The notes beneath the pieces are model-generated. The model had not been told where the DNA came from. It was given only the letters and a program-made list of their open reading frames with translations, and did no database searches. Below, piece after piece: positions 7,040 through 14,497 of a stretch of DNA of 64,000 bases (position 1 is its first letter; the number at the start of each line of letters is the position of its first letter). Made by a program: the position numbers and the translations under genes. Origin of the DNA: an uncultured Pseudomonadota bacterium (GTDB lineage: Bacteria; Pseudomonadota; Gammaproteobacteria; Steroidobacterales; Steroidobacteraceae); the NCBI GenBank assembly GCA_903868595.1, contig CAIPVV010000025.1, positions 62,001-126,000 on the forward strand. The letters run 5' to 3'.

Positions 7040-9855
7040 TGAAAAACCCGATGCTGGCCCGAGTCTGCGGTGTGCTGCTGGTCCTGGCCATGGCACCGGC
7101 GCAGTCCCAGGTGCCGGCACGGGAGGATGCGACCTGGGCCGCGACGCTGGAGCGCATCGCGCAGAGCGTGGTGGCGATCGAGATCGACTCCACCCGCGCC
7201 TTCGACACCGAGTGGAGCACCTCCGCGCAGGCCACCGGCTTCGTGATCGACGCCGAGCAGGGCCTGATCCTCACCAACCGCCACGTCGTGACGCCGGGGC
7301 CGGTGACGGCGGAGGCGACCTTCCTGAACCGCGAGGAAGTGCAGCTCTACCCCGTGTACCGCGACCCGGTGCACGACTTCGGCCTGTACCGCTACGATCC
7401 GGCGAAGCTGAAGTTCATCAAGCCGCGCTCGCTGCCGCTGTACCCGGAAGGGGCGCAGATCGGGCGCGAGATCCGCGTGATCGGCAACAACGCGGGCGAG
7501 CAGCTCTCCATCCTCGCCGGCACGCTGGCGCGCCTGGACCGCGAGGCGCCCGCCTACGGGCTGGGCAAGTACAACGACTTCAACACCTTCTACCTGCAGG
7601 CGGCCTCCGGCACTTCCGGCGGATCCTCCGGCTCCCCGGTCGTGGACATCGAGGGCCGCGTCATCGCGCTGAACGCCGGCGGCGCCACCGGCAACGCTTC
7701 CAGCTTCTACCTGCCGCTGGGGCGCGTGCGTCGGGCGGTGGAGCTGATCCGCGCCGGCAAGCCCGTCACGCGGGGCACGCTGCAGACGGTGTTCACGTAC
7801 ACGCCGTTTGATGAGCTGCGCCGCCTGGGCCTGGATTCGGCCACGGAGGCGGCGATCCGCAAGGCCACCCCCGCCGGCATCGGCATGCTGGTGGTCAACG
7901 AGGTGCAGCCCGGCTCCCCCGCCTACGGGCAGTTGCAGCCCGGCGACGTGCTCGTGAAGGTCAATGACCGCTACATCACGCAGTTCGAGCCGCTGGAGGC
8001 GCTGCTGGATGATTCCATCGGCAAGACGGTGAACCTGGAGCTGCAGCGTGGCGGCCGCAGCGTCACCACGCCGCTGACGGTGGGCGACCTGGACGGCATC
8101 ACGCCCGCCGCGTTCATCGAGTTCGGCGAGGCGGTCGTCAACGACCTCTCCTACCAGCAGGCGCGGCACTTCAACCTGCCGGTGCGCGGCGTCTACGTCG
8201 CCAACCCCGGCTACGCGCTGTCGGCCGCGGGCGTGCCGCGCGGCGCGCTGATCACGACGGTCAATTCCCATCCGGTGGCGCGCCTGGCGGATTTCCGGGC
8301 GGCGCTGGATACACTGGGGGATGGGGATCGCGCGACGCTGCGCTACACCACCATCGATGACCCCAATGGCAGCGTGCTCAAGTCCTTCCGCATGGATCGA
8401 CGCTGGTTCCCGGCGCGTGAGTGCCACCGCGACGACGTGCTGGGCCTGTGGCCCTGCACGGACCTGCCGGCCGGTCCCGCGCCCAAGACGCAGGCCGTCG
8501 GCAGCACAAACTTCCCGACCAACCCCGACGCACTGATCACCAAGCTCGCCCCGTCGCTGGTGCACCTGACCTTCGACATGCCGTATCCGGTCTCCGGCAT
8601 CACCGAGCGCAACTACCACGGCACGGGTCTGGTCGTGGATGCGGCGCGGGGGCTGGTGGTGACCGATCGCAATACGGTACCCGTGTCGATCGGCGATGTG
8701 CGCATCACCTTCGCCGGCGCGATCGAGGTGCCCGGCAAGGTGGTGTTCATCCACCCGCTGCACAACCTGGCCGTGGTCTCCTACGACCCGGCGCTCATCG
8801 GCACGACGCCGGTGAGGAGCGCCAAGTTCGATACCCGCGGGCTGCACACCGGCAGCCCCATCACCGTCGTGGGCCTGGACGGCGACGGCGACATCAAGTC
8901 GCGCAACACCGTGATCGCCTCCAACGATCCGCTGCAGCTGCCGCTCTCCCGCACGATGCAGTTCCGCGACAGCAACATCGAGGTGGCGCAGCTGCTGAAC
9001 CCGCCCGCCGATTTCGACGGCGTACTCGCCGATCCGAAGGGCATCGTGCTGGGGCTCTGGTCCAGCTACGTGTTCGAGAACGGCCGCGAGACGCTGCAGG
9101 GCAACCGCGGCGTGCCGATCGACCTGGTGACGGACATGCTGGAGCACGTGCGCAGCGGCCAGCCGATGCACACGCTGGATGCAGACCTCACGCTGCAGCC
9201 GCTGGCCAACGGGCGCCGCCTGGGCTTGAGCGATGCCTGGGTGAGCAAGCTGGAGCAGGCCAACCCCGAGGGGCACCAGGTGCTCAGCATCTCGCGCCTG
9301 ACCGGCGGCTCGCAGGCCAGCAAGCTGCTGCAGCAGGGCGACCTGCTGCTGGCCGTCGCCGGCAAGCCCGTGACGCGCTTTCGGGAAGTGGAGCGCCTGG
9401 CCGAGGGCGCCGAGGCCGTGGACGTCACGGTGTGGCGCGGGGAGGGGGAGCTCACCTTGAAGGTGCCGACCACCGCGCTGCCGGGCACGGACCTGGACCG
9501 CATCGTGCACTGGGCCGGCGCCACCCTGCAGGCACCGCACCGCGCCATGAGTGCCCAGCGGGGCATGCGACCGGAGGGGGTTTATGTGGCGTACTACCAG
9601 TTCGGCTCGCCGGCGACGCGCTTTCACCTGCTCCCCGGGCGGCGGATCGTGGAGGTCGACGGCCAGCCCACCCCGAACCTGGATGCGTTCCTGAAGGTGG
9701 TGGCGGGTCGCCCGGACCGCGCCTCGATCCGCCTGCGCACCCTGACCTGGAATAACTCCCCGGAAGTCATCACCTTGAAGCTGGACCGGCACAACTGGCC
9801 GGCCTACGAGATGCGCCTGGGGCCTGTCGGCTGGGAGCGTCACGCCCTTGACTGA
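7039..9855 (+). CDS. exported double HtrA/PDZ serine protease resembling eukaryotic Nma111
   Basis: A 938-residue protein with an N-terminal signal peptide (cleavage likely after AQSQ). The first trypsin-like domain has an intact-looking triad: His82 (ILTNRHVV), Asp113 (YRDPVHDFG) and Ser197 in GGSSGSPVV. A PDZ-like region follows (about residues 280-360). A second, degenerate trypsin-like domain has Asn in place of His (VVTDRNTV) and no GNSGG equivalent, and is followed by more PDZ-like segments. The architecture and phrases such as YPVYRDPVHDFG resemble yeast Nma111 (a nuclear HtrA) far more than DegP. It is probably periplasmic or secreted. Coupling to dgkA suggests envelope function. Substrate unknown. 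Confidence 0.75.
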   Translation: MKNPMLARVCGVLLVLAMAPAQSQVPAREDATWAATLERIAQSVVAIEIDSTRAFDTEWSTSAQATGFVIDAEQGLILTNRHVVTPGPVTAEATFLNREEVQLYPVYRDPVHDFGLYRYDPAKLKFIKPRSLPLYPEGAQIGREIRVIGNNAGEQLSILAGTLARLDREAPAYGLGKYNDFNTFYLQAASGTSGGSSGSPVVDIEGRVIALNAGGATGNASSFYLPLGRVRRAVELIRAGKPVTRGTLQTVFTYTPFDELRRLGLDSATEAAIRKATPAGIGMLVVNEVQPGSPAYGQLQPGDVLVKVNDRYITQFEPLEALLDDSIGKTVNLELQRGGRSVTTPLTVGDLDGITPAAFIEFGEAVVNDLSYQQARHFNLPVRGVYVANPGYALSAAGVPRGALITTVNSHPVARLADFRAALDTLGDGDRATLRYTTIDDPNGSVLKSFRMDRRWFPARECHRDDVLGLWPCTDLPAGPAPKTQAVGSTNFPTNPDALITKLAPSLVHLTFDMPYPVSGITERNYHGTGLVVDAARGLVVTDRNTVPVSIGDVRITFAGAIEVPGKVVFIHPLHNLAVVSYDPALIGTTPVRSAKFDTRGLHTGSPITVVGLDGDGDIKSRNTVIASNDPLQLPLSRTMQFRDSNIEVAQLLNPPADFDGVLADPKGIVLGLWSSYVFENGRETLQGNRGVPIDLVTDMLEHVRSGQPMHTLDADLTLQPLANGRRLGLSDAWVSKLEQANPEGHQVLSISRLTGGSQASKLLQQGDLLLAVAGKPVTRFREVERLAEGAEAVDVTVWRGEGELTLKVPTTALPGTDLDRIVHWAGATLQAPHRAMSAQRGMRPEGVYVAYYQFGSPATRFHLLPGRRIVEVDGQPTPNLDAFLKVVAGRPDRASIRLRTLTWNNSPEVITLKLDRHNWPAYEMRLGPVGWERHALD

Positions 9856-9874
9856 GCGATCCGCTTGCTAGAAT
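9848..9874 (+). promoter_or_regulatory. candidate promoter giving a leaderless tsaC transcript
   Basis: TTGACT at 9848-9853 and an extended -10 (TGC-TAGAAT, hexamer 9869-9874) are separated by 15 bases, a short spacer tolerated by extended -10 promoters. Seven bases after the hexamer comes the A of the ATG at 9881, so transcription from here would yield a leaderless mRNA. No Shine-Dalgarno sequence is visible before the ATG. Confidence 0.4.
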
Positions 9875-9880
9875 CCACGG

Positions 9881-10906
9881 ATGGCAAAAGTGATCCGGGC
9901 AACGCAGGCGGAGCTGGAGGCGGCGGTGGAAGCGCTGCGCGATGGCGAACTGGTCGCGTTTCCGACCGAAACCGTCTACGGGCTGGGGGCCAACGCCTCC
10001 GATCCCGCGGCCGTGCGCAAGGTCTTTGCGGTCAAGGGCCGGCCGTCCACGCATCCGGTGATCGTGCACCTTGACGACGTGAAGTACCTGCGCCGCTGGG
10101 CACGCGAGGTGACCCCGGAGGCCCACCAGCTGGCCGAGGCCTTCTGGCCCGGCCCGCTCACGCTGGTGCTGCCACGTGCCGAGGGCGTGAACGACGTGGT
10201 CACCGGCGGCCAGGATACCGTGGCCGTCCGCATCCCCTCCCACCCGATGGCCCAGCAGCTGCTGACCGCCTTCGGCGGCGGCATCGCCGCGCCATCGGCC
10301 AATCGCTACGGGCGCCTGAGCGCCACCCGCGCCGAGCACGTGCGCGAGGAATTCGGCGACGAGGTGAAGGTGGTGCTGGATGGCGGGGAGTGCCAGGTGG
10401 GACTGGAGTCCACCATCGTCTCCTGCGAGCCCGGGCGCGTGCGGCTGCTGCGGCCCGGCTCGATCGGCATCGCCGCGCTGCGGCGCTGTGTCGGGGAGGT
10501 GCTGGTCGGCGCCGATGCCTCCTCGCCGCGCGTGCCGGGCAGCACGCTTGCGCACTACTCCCCACAGACGCCGGTGACGCTGGTGAGCGCCGGGGAGCTG
10601 GATGCGCGCGCCGAGGCGCTCTCGGAGGGCGGGCAGCGGGTGGCGGTGCTCGCCCAGCGCCTGCCCCTGAAGACCTACCAGTACGTGACCTGGATCAATG
10701 CCGGCAAGCGTGTCGATGCCTATGCGCACGACCTGTACGCCAACCTGCGCACGCTCGACAAGGCGGGCTGCACGCGCATCCTCGTGCAGGAGGTTCCCGG
10801 CGATGAGCGCTGGGATGCCGTGCGCGATCGCCTCGTGCGCGCGGCGGCCCGCGAGGCCCTCACCCCCGCGGACGACTCCACCATCTCATTGGGCGTCTTG
10901 CCCTAA
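9881..10906 (+). CDS. tsaC: L-threonylcarbamoyladenylate synthase, Sua5 type
   Basis: A 341-residue Sua5/YwlC/YrdC-fold enzyme making threonylcarbamoyl-AMP for the t6A37 tRNA modification. The YrdC domain (about 1-200) shows FPTETVYGLGANA, VKGRPSTHPVIVHL and the nucleotide-binding APSANRYGRLS. A further C-terminal Sua5 domain (about 230-341) makes it the long form, unlike the roughly 190-residue E. coli TsaC. It is cytoplasmic. No other t6A gene is nearby. Confidence 0.93.
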   Translation: MAKVIRATQAELEAAVEALRDGELVAFPTETVYGLGANASDPAAVRKVFAVKGRPSTHPVIVHLDDVKYLRRWAREVTPEAHQLAEAFWPGPLTLVLPRAEGVNDVVTGGQDTVAVRIPSHPMAQQLLTAFGGGIAAPSANRYGRLSATRAEHVREEFGDEVKVVLDGGECQVGLESTIVSCEPGRVRLLRPGSIGIAALRRCVGEVLVGADASSPRVPGSTLAHYSPQTPVTLVSAGELDARAEALSEGGQRVAVLAQRLPLKTYQYVTWINAGKRVDAYAHDLYANLRTLDKAGCTRILVQEVPGDERWDAVRDRLVRAAAREALTPADDSTISLGVLP

Positions 10907-10927
10907 GGCCATTGCTTCAGCACCGTC

Positions 10928-12091
10928 ATGTCCAACAACTACATCGATCCCTTCCAGCAGGCGCACATCGAGCGCTTGGTCGCCCAGTTCGGCTCGCCAC
11001 TGGTCATCGTCGACTGCGAGCGCGTGCGCTCGCAGTACCGCAGCCACGCCAAGGCCCTGCCGGGCGTGGAGCTGCACTACGCGCTCAAGCCGCTGCCGCA
11101 TCCGGCCGTGGTGCGGGCGGTGCTGGACTGCGGCGGCAGCCTGGACCTGGCGACCACGGGCGAGGTGCAGCTGGCGCAGCGCCTGGGTGCCGACCCGCGC
11201 CACAGCATCCACACGCATCCGATCAAGCGCGACAAGGACATCCGCAACGCGCTGGCCGGCGGCGTGCGCGTGTTCGTCGCCGACAATCCGGATGAGGTGC
11301 GCAAGTTCCGCCGCTACCGCAACGAGGCGGAGCTGCTGCTGCGCGTCTCCTTCCGCAGCCCCGGCGTGGTCAGCGACCTCTCGCGCAAGTTCGGCTGCGA
11401 TCCGGAGAGCGCGCTGGAGCTGGCGCGACTGGCCGCCTCCCTGGGGATCCCGCTGCGCGGCTTCTCCTTCCACGTCGGCTCCCAGGCTCTGGATGCCCGC
11501 AAGCACGTGGAGGCGATCGAAGTCTGCGCGCGGCTGCTGGCCGCGGCGCGGCGCGAGAAGCTCGGCAAGCTCGATACGCTGGATATCGGCGGCGGCTTCC
11601 CGATCGCCTACGGGGATGCAGTGCCGGACATTGGCCGCTTCTGCGCGCCGATCCGCAAGGCGCTCAAGCTGCTGCCCAAGCGCATCCGCGTGATCGCCGA
11701 GCCGGGCCGCTACATCGCCGGTCCGGCGGCAATCGCCGTGTCCGCGGTGATGGGCCGCGCGCAGCGCGGCGGCTTCTGGTGGTACTACCTGGACGACGGC
11801 GTCTACGGGTCCTACAGCGGCCAGCTGTACGACCACGCCCGCTACCCGATCCGCGCGCTGCGGCAGGGTCCGCTGCACGCCTCCGTGCTGGCCGGGCCCA
11901 CCTGCGACAGCATCGACGTGATCGCCGAGGACGTGCGCCTGCCCAAGCTCAAGGAGGGCGACCTGGTGGTCGGCAGCGCGATGGGCGCCTACACCTGGGC
12001 GACCGCCTCGGAATTTAACTTCTTCCCCAAGCCTACGGTCGTCTCGGTCAACGAGACGCCGGGCGACACGGGCACCGTGCTCGAAGTCTGA
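10928..12091 (+). CDS. type III PLP-dependent ornithine/lysine decarboxylase
   Basis: A 387-residue fold type III (alanine-racemase-like) decarboxylase. The PLP lysine is in HYALKPLPHP near residue 58. HVGSQ and the glycine loop DIGGGFP bind PLP. The C-terminal AGPTCDSIDVI carries the Cys-Asp pair of eukaryotic-type ornithine decarboxylases that acts across the dimer. It most likely forms putrescine from ornithine (or cadaverine from lysine) in the cytoplasm. Diaminopimelate decarboxylase is less likely because of the CDS motif. It starts 21 bases after tsaC and is followed closely by a comB-like gene. Confidence 0.85.
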   Translation: MSNNYIDPFQQAHIERLVAQFGSPLVIVDCERVRSQYRSHAKALPGVELHYALKPLPHPAVVRAVLDCGGSLDLATTGEVQLAQRLGADPRHSIHTHPIKRDKDIRNALAGGVRVFVADNPDEVRKFRRYRNEAELLLRVSFRSPGVVSDLSRKFGCDPESALELARLAASLGIPLRGFSFHVGSQALDARKHVEAIEVCARLLAAARREKLGKLDTLDIGGGFPIAYGDAVPDIGRFCAPIRKALKLLPKRIRVIAEPGRYIAGPAAIAVSAVMGRAQRGGFWWYYLDDGVYGSYSGQLYDHARYPIRALRQGPLHASVLAGPTCDSIDVIAEDVRLPKLKEGDLVVGSAMGAYTWATASEFNFFPKPTVVSVNETPGDTGTVLEV

Positions 12092-12096
12092 CGGCC

Positions 12097-12792
12097 GTGC
12101 GGCTGACCGTCAGTGACCATGTGGCCGGCGCCGCCGCAGAACGCTGCGTTGCGGTCATCATCGATGTGTTTCGCGCCGCCAGCGTGCAGTGCTATGCGTT
12201 CGCGCAGGGCGCCGAGCGCATCGTCCCGGTGGCCGCGGAGCAGGCGGCGCGGGACCTCAAGCAGGCCCATCCGGCGTGGCTGCTGGCCGGCGAGCGGTTC
12301 GGCATCCGCCTGCCGGGCTTTGAGCAGGGCAACTCGCCCTCCGACATCGCCCGGCTGGACCTGCGCGGTCGCACCCTGATCCAGACCACCCACGCCGGCA
12401 CGCAGGGCCTCGCCGCGGCGCGTAACGCCCAGGTCGTGCTGTCGGCGGCCCTGGTGAACGCGCCGGCCACGGCGCGCTATATCCGCTCGCTGGCGCCCGC
12501 CAGCGTGAGCCTGGTGCGCATGGGCATGCAGGGGCGCGAGCGGACTGAGGAGGATGACGTCTGCGCCCAATGGCTCTCGGCGCTGCTGACCGGCGCGCCG
12601 TATGATACGGACGCGATAGCGCCGCGCCTGCGGGCGGCGCCGTCGGCGCAGAAGTTCTTCGATGCGGCCTGCGACTGGGCGCCGGAGGCGGACTTCGCAC
12701 ATTGTCTGGCGCTGGGGCGATTTGATTTCGCGCTGCGCCTGGAGGGCCGCGACGGCGACCTTCCGTATCTGGCTACGAGGGACTGTTCATGA
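12097..12792 (+). CDS. comB: 2-phosphosulfolactate phosphatase (ComB) family protein
   Basis: A 231-residue protein of the ComB family, starting with GTG 5 bases after the decarboxylase stop. It shows IDVFRAASVQCYAF, AGERFGIRLPGFEQGNSPSD and RTLIQTTHAGTQGL, all conserved positions of the family. ComB removes phosphate from 2-phosphosulfolactate in archaeal coenzyme M synthesis, but bacterial homologues often lie outside any such pathway and no ComA or ComC is present here. The real substrate is therefore open. It overlaps the following gene by 4 bases. Confidence 0.8.
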   Translation: MRLTVSDHVAGAAAERCVAVIIDVFRAASVQCYAFAQGAERIVPVAAEQAARDLKQAHPAWLLAGERFGIRLPGFEQGNSPSDIARLDLRGRTLIQTTHAGTQGLAAARNAQVVLSAALVNAPATARYIRSLAPASVSLVRMGMQGRERTEEDDVCAQWLSALLTGAPYDTDAIAPRLRAAPSAQKFFDAACDWAPEADFAHCLALGRFDFALRLEGRDGDLPYLATRDCS

Positions 12793-13208
12793 GTTGGACC
12801 ATGGCCATTCTGGTGGGTGTCGCCGCCATGTCGCTGTTTCGCATCGTGGCGCAGTGGCGCCGGGCGACGCGCCCCAAGGACGATGACTGGGACGCGCGCT
12901 TCATCGGGCAGCTGCGCAAGGCCGGCATCGCGCCGTTCGAAGCCGTGCCGGTGGACTTCTTCTTCGACCTCCCGAACGAGCAGGCCAGTAACGAGGTCAC
13001 CGAGCTGCTGAAGGGCGAGGGCTACGAGGTCGACAGCCGCCCCGAGGCCGATTCCGGGCGCTATAGCCTGCACGCGACCTTCACGATGCGGCTGCTGGTG
13101 GATGAGATGAAGGCGCACACGCTGCGCTTTCGCGCGCTGGCGGAGGAGAAGGGTGGCAAGTACGACGGCTGGGCCGTCGGCAAGGGCCAGCCGCGCCGCG
13201 TGCGCTAG
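12789..13208 (+). CDS. RraB-family (RNase E inhibitor-like) protein with N-terminal membrane helix
   Basis: A 139-residue protein. Residues 4-22 (TMAILVGVAAMSLFRIVAQ) form a predicted membrane anchor. The rest matches the RraB fold: VDFFFDLPNEQASNEV, KGEGYEVDSRPE, MKAHTLRFRALAEEKGGKYDGW. E. coli RraB binds and inhibits RNase E. This variant lacks the long acidic tail and adds a membrane anchor, so it could act on membrane-bound RNase E, but that is inference. ATG overlaps the comB stop. Confidence 0.65.
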   Translation: MSWTMAILVGVAAMSLFRIVAQWRRATRPKDDDWDARFIGQLRKAGIAPFEAVPVDFFFDLPNEQASNEVTELLKGEGYEVDSRPEADSGRYSLHATFTMRLLVDEMKAHTLRFRALAEEKGGKYDGWAVGKGQPRRVR

Positions 13209-13257
13209 CTGAGAGGTTTCAGCAGAGTGTTCCCTGCCTCCGGGCAGCGGAAGCGGG

Positions 13258-13668
13258 TGTTGCGAGACGTCAGTTTCCCCACGCCAGGCGAGAGAACAAC
13301 CCTGCACCAGCCTGCTCGCCGGACCCCCGCGAAGCAGCGGCTACGGCGCTCTGGGGCCGAAGGCCTGGCGGGGGCTGCAGGACCGCTCCAGCCGTCCCCG
13401 TGCTGCGCTACCGGCGGGAACACCGCGGGGAGCTGATCCACCCGGATAGCCCAAAGCGGGCTCGGATCACCGGCATTGGCCATCGCCTCCAGGGCTGCCG
13501 GGACGCCGGCACGCAGCTGGAGGGGATCCGCCGCCCGCCTACCCGGCCCTTCAGGCCGGGATCCCCCGCTAGAGCGGGCACCGGCCGCACTCGGCGCTGG
13601 ACTACAAACCGCCCGTCCGCCAACTCGGCCTGGGCGGGAACATCCTGCTGAGGCTGCACCGCCAGGGC
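13258..13668 (+). pseudogene. decayed IS481-family transposase
   Basis: This stretch between rraB-like and gpmA has no intact gene but retains IS481-type transposase pieces in several frames. AEGLAG (near 13360) continues after a frameshift as LQDRSSRP. RYRREHRGELIHPDSPK with GIGHRLQG (13403-13490) matches the start of the catalytic domain, normally RYERxxPGELIHxDxKKLG. RPHSALDYKPPVRQLGLGG (from 13582) followed by NILLRLH is the family C-terminus in a different frame. Most of the catalytic core between these pieces is deleted. TGTTGCGAGACGTCAG at 13258 could be the left terminal repeat, but no matching right end was found. Confidence 0.8.
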
Positions 13669-13695
13669 ATGGCGGCGGGCCGACGGGGAATCGCC

Positions 13696-14445
13696 TTACT
13701 TCTTCTCGGTCTGCCGGCGCACGGCCTCGGCCGCCGCCTTGATCGCCTCCGGGTCGCCCAGATAGCGACTGGAGATCGGCTGGAGCGCTGAATCCAGCTC
13801 ATACAGCAGCGGCACGCCGGTGGGGATGTTCAGCTCGGTGATCTGCGCCTCGGACACGTTGTCGAGCATCTTCACCATCGCGCGCAGGCTGTTGCCGTGC
13901 GCGGCCACCAGCACGTTCTGCCCGCTGCGCAGGCGCGGCGCGATCTCCTCGTTCCACAGCGGCAGCACGCGCGCGAGCGTGTCCTTCAGCGACTCGGTGG
14001 CCGGCAGCAGCGCCGGGTCCAGGCTCGCGTAGCGCGGATCGTGCGAGGGATGGCGCTCATCGTCCACCGCCAGCGGCGGTGGCGGGATGTCGTAGCTGCG
14101 GCGCCAGATCTTCACCTGGGCCTCGCCGTGCTGGGCCACGGTCTGCGCCTTGTCCAGACCCTGCAGGGCACCGTAGTGGCGCTCGTTGAGCCGCCAGGTC
14201 TTCTCCACCGGCAGCCACAGGCGATCCATCTCGTCCAGGGCGATGTTCAGCGTGCGGATCGCGCGCTTGAGCACCGAGGTGTAGGCGTAGTCGAAGCGGA
14301 TGCCGGTGGCTTTGAGCTCGCGGCCCGCCTGGGCCGCTTCCTCGCGTCCCTGGTCCGACAGGTCGACGTCGGTCCAGCCGGTGAAGAGGTTCGCCACGTT
14401 CCAGATGCTCTGGCCATGCCGCACGAGGACGAGTTTGCCTGACAC
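13696..14445 (-). CDS. gpmA: 2,3-bisphosphoglycerate-dependent phosphoglycerate mutase
   Basis: A 249-residue glycolytic mutase. The phosphohistidine motif [12 protein letters not shown] lies at the N-terminus, followed by [15 protein letters not shown]. The core has [16 protein letters not shown], and the second catalytic histidine lies in [14 protein letters not shown] chose GTG 14445, which places the protein start just before the RHG motif as in the family. It interconverts 3- and 2-phosphoglycerate in the cytoplasm. Glutamate dehydrogenase lies upstream on the same strand. Confidence 0.95.
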   Translation of the reverse strand: MSGKLVLVRHGQSIWNVANLFTGWTDVDLSDQGREEAAQAGRELKATGIRFDYAYTSVLKRAIRTLNIALDEMDRLWLPVEKTWRLNERHYGALQGLDKAQTVAQHGEAQVKIWRRSYDIPPPPLAVDDERHPSHDPRYASLDPALLPATESLKDTLARVLPLWNEEIAPRLRSGQNVLVAAHGNSLRAMVKMLDNVSEAQITELNIPTGVPLLYELDSALQPISSRYLGDPEAIKAAAEAVRRQTEKK

Positions 14446-14497
14446 TGAACGAGCTCCTGGATCGGGGGTGGCCGGGATTATCGCAGAACGGCGCGCG

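Noticed and set aside
6820-9843. A very long open frame (about 1000 codons) on the minus strand opposite the Nma111-like gene
   Set aside because: High-GC coding sequence leaves the opposite strand free of stops. The product has no recognisable domain, and the plus-strand gene has clear motifs.
13258-13278. Intact terminal inverted repeat of the IS481 relic
   Set aside because: A left-end-like sequence is visible, but no inverted copy was found on the right side.
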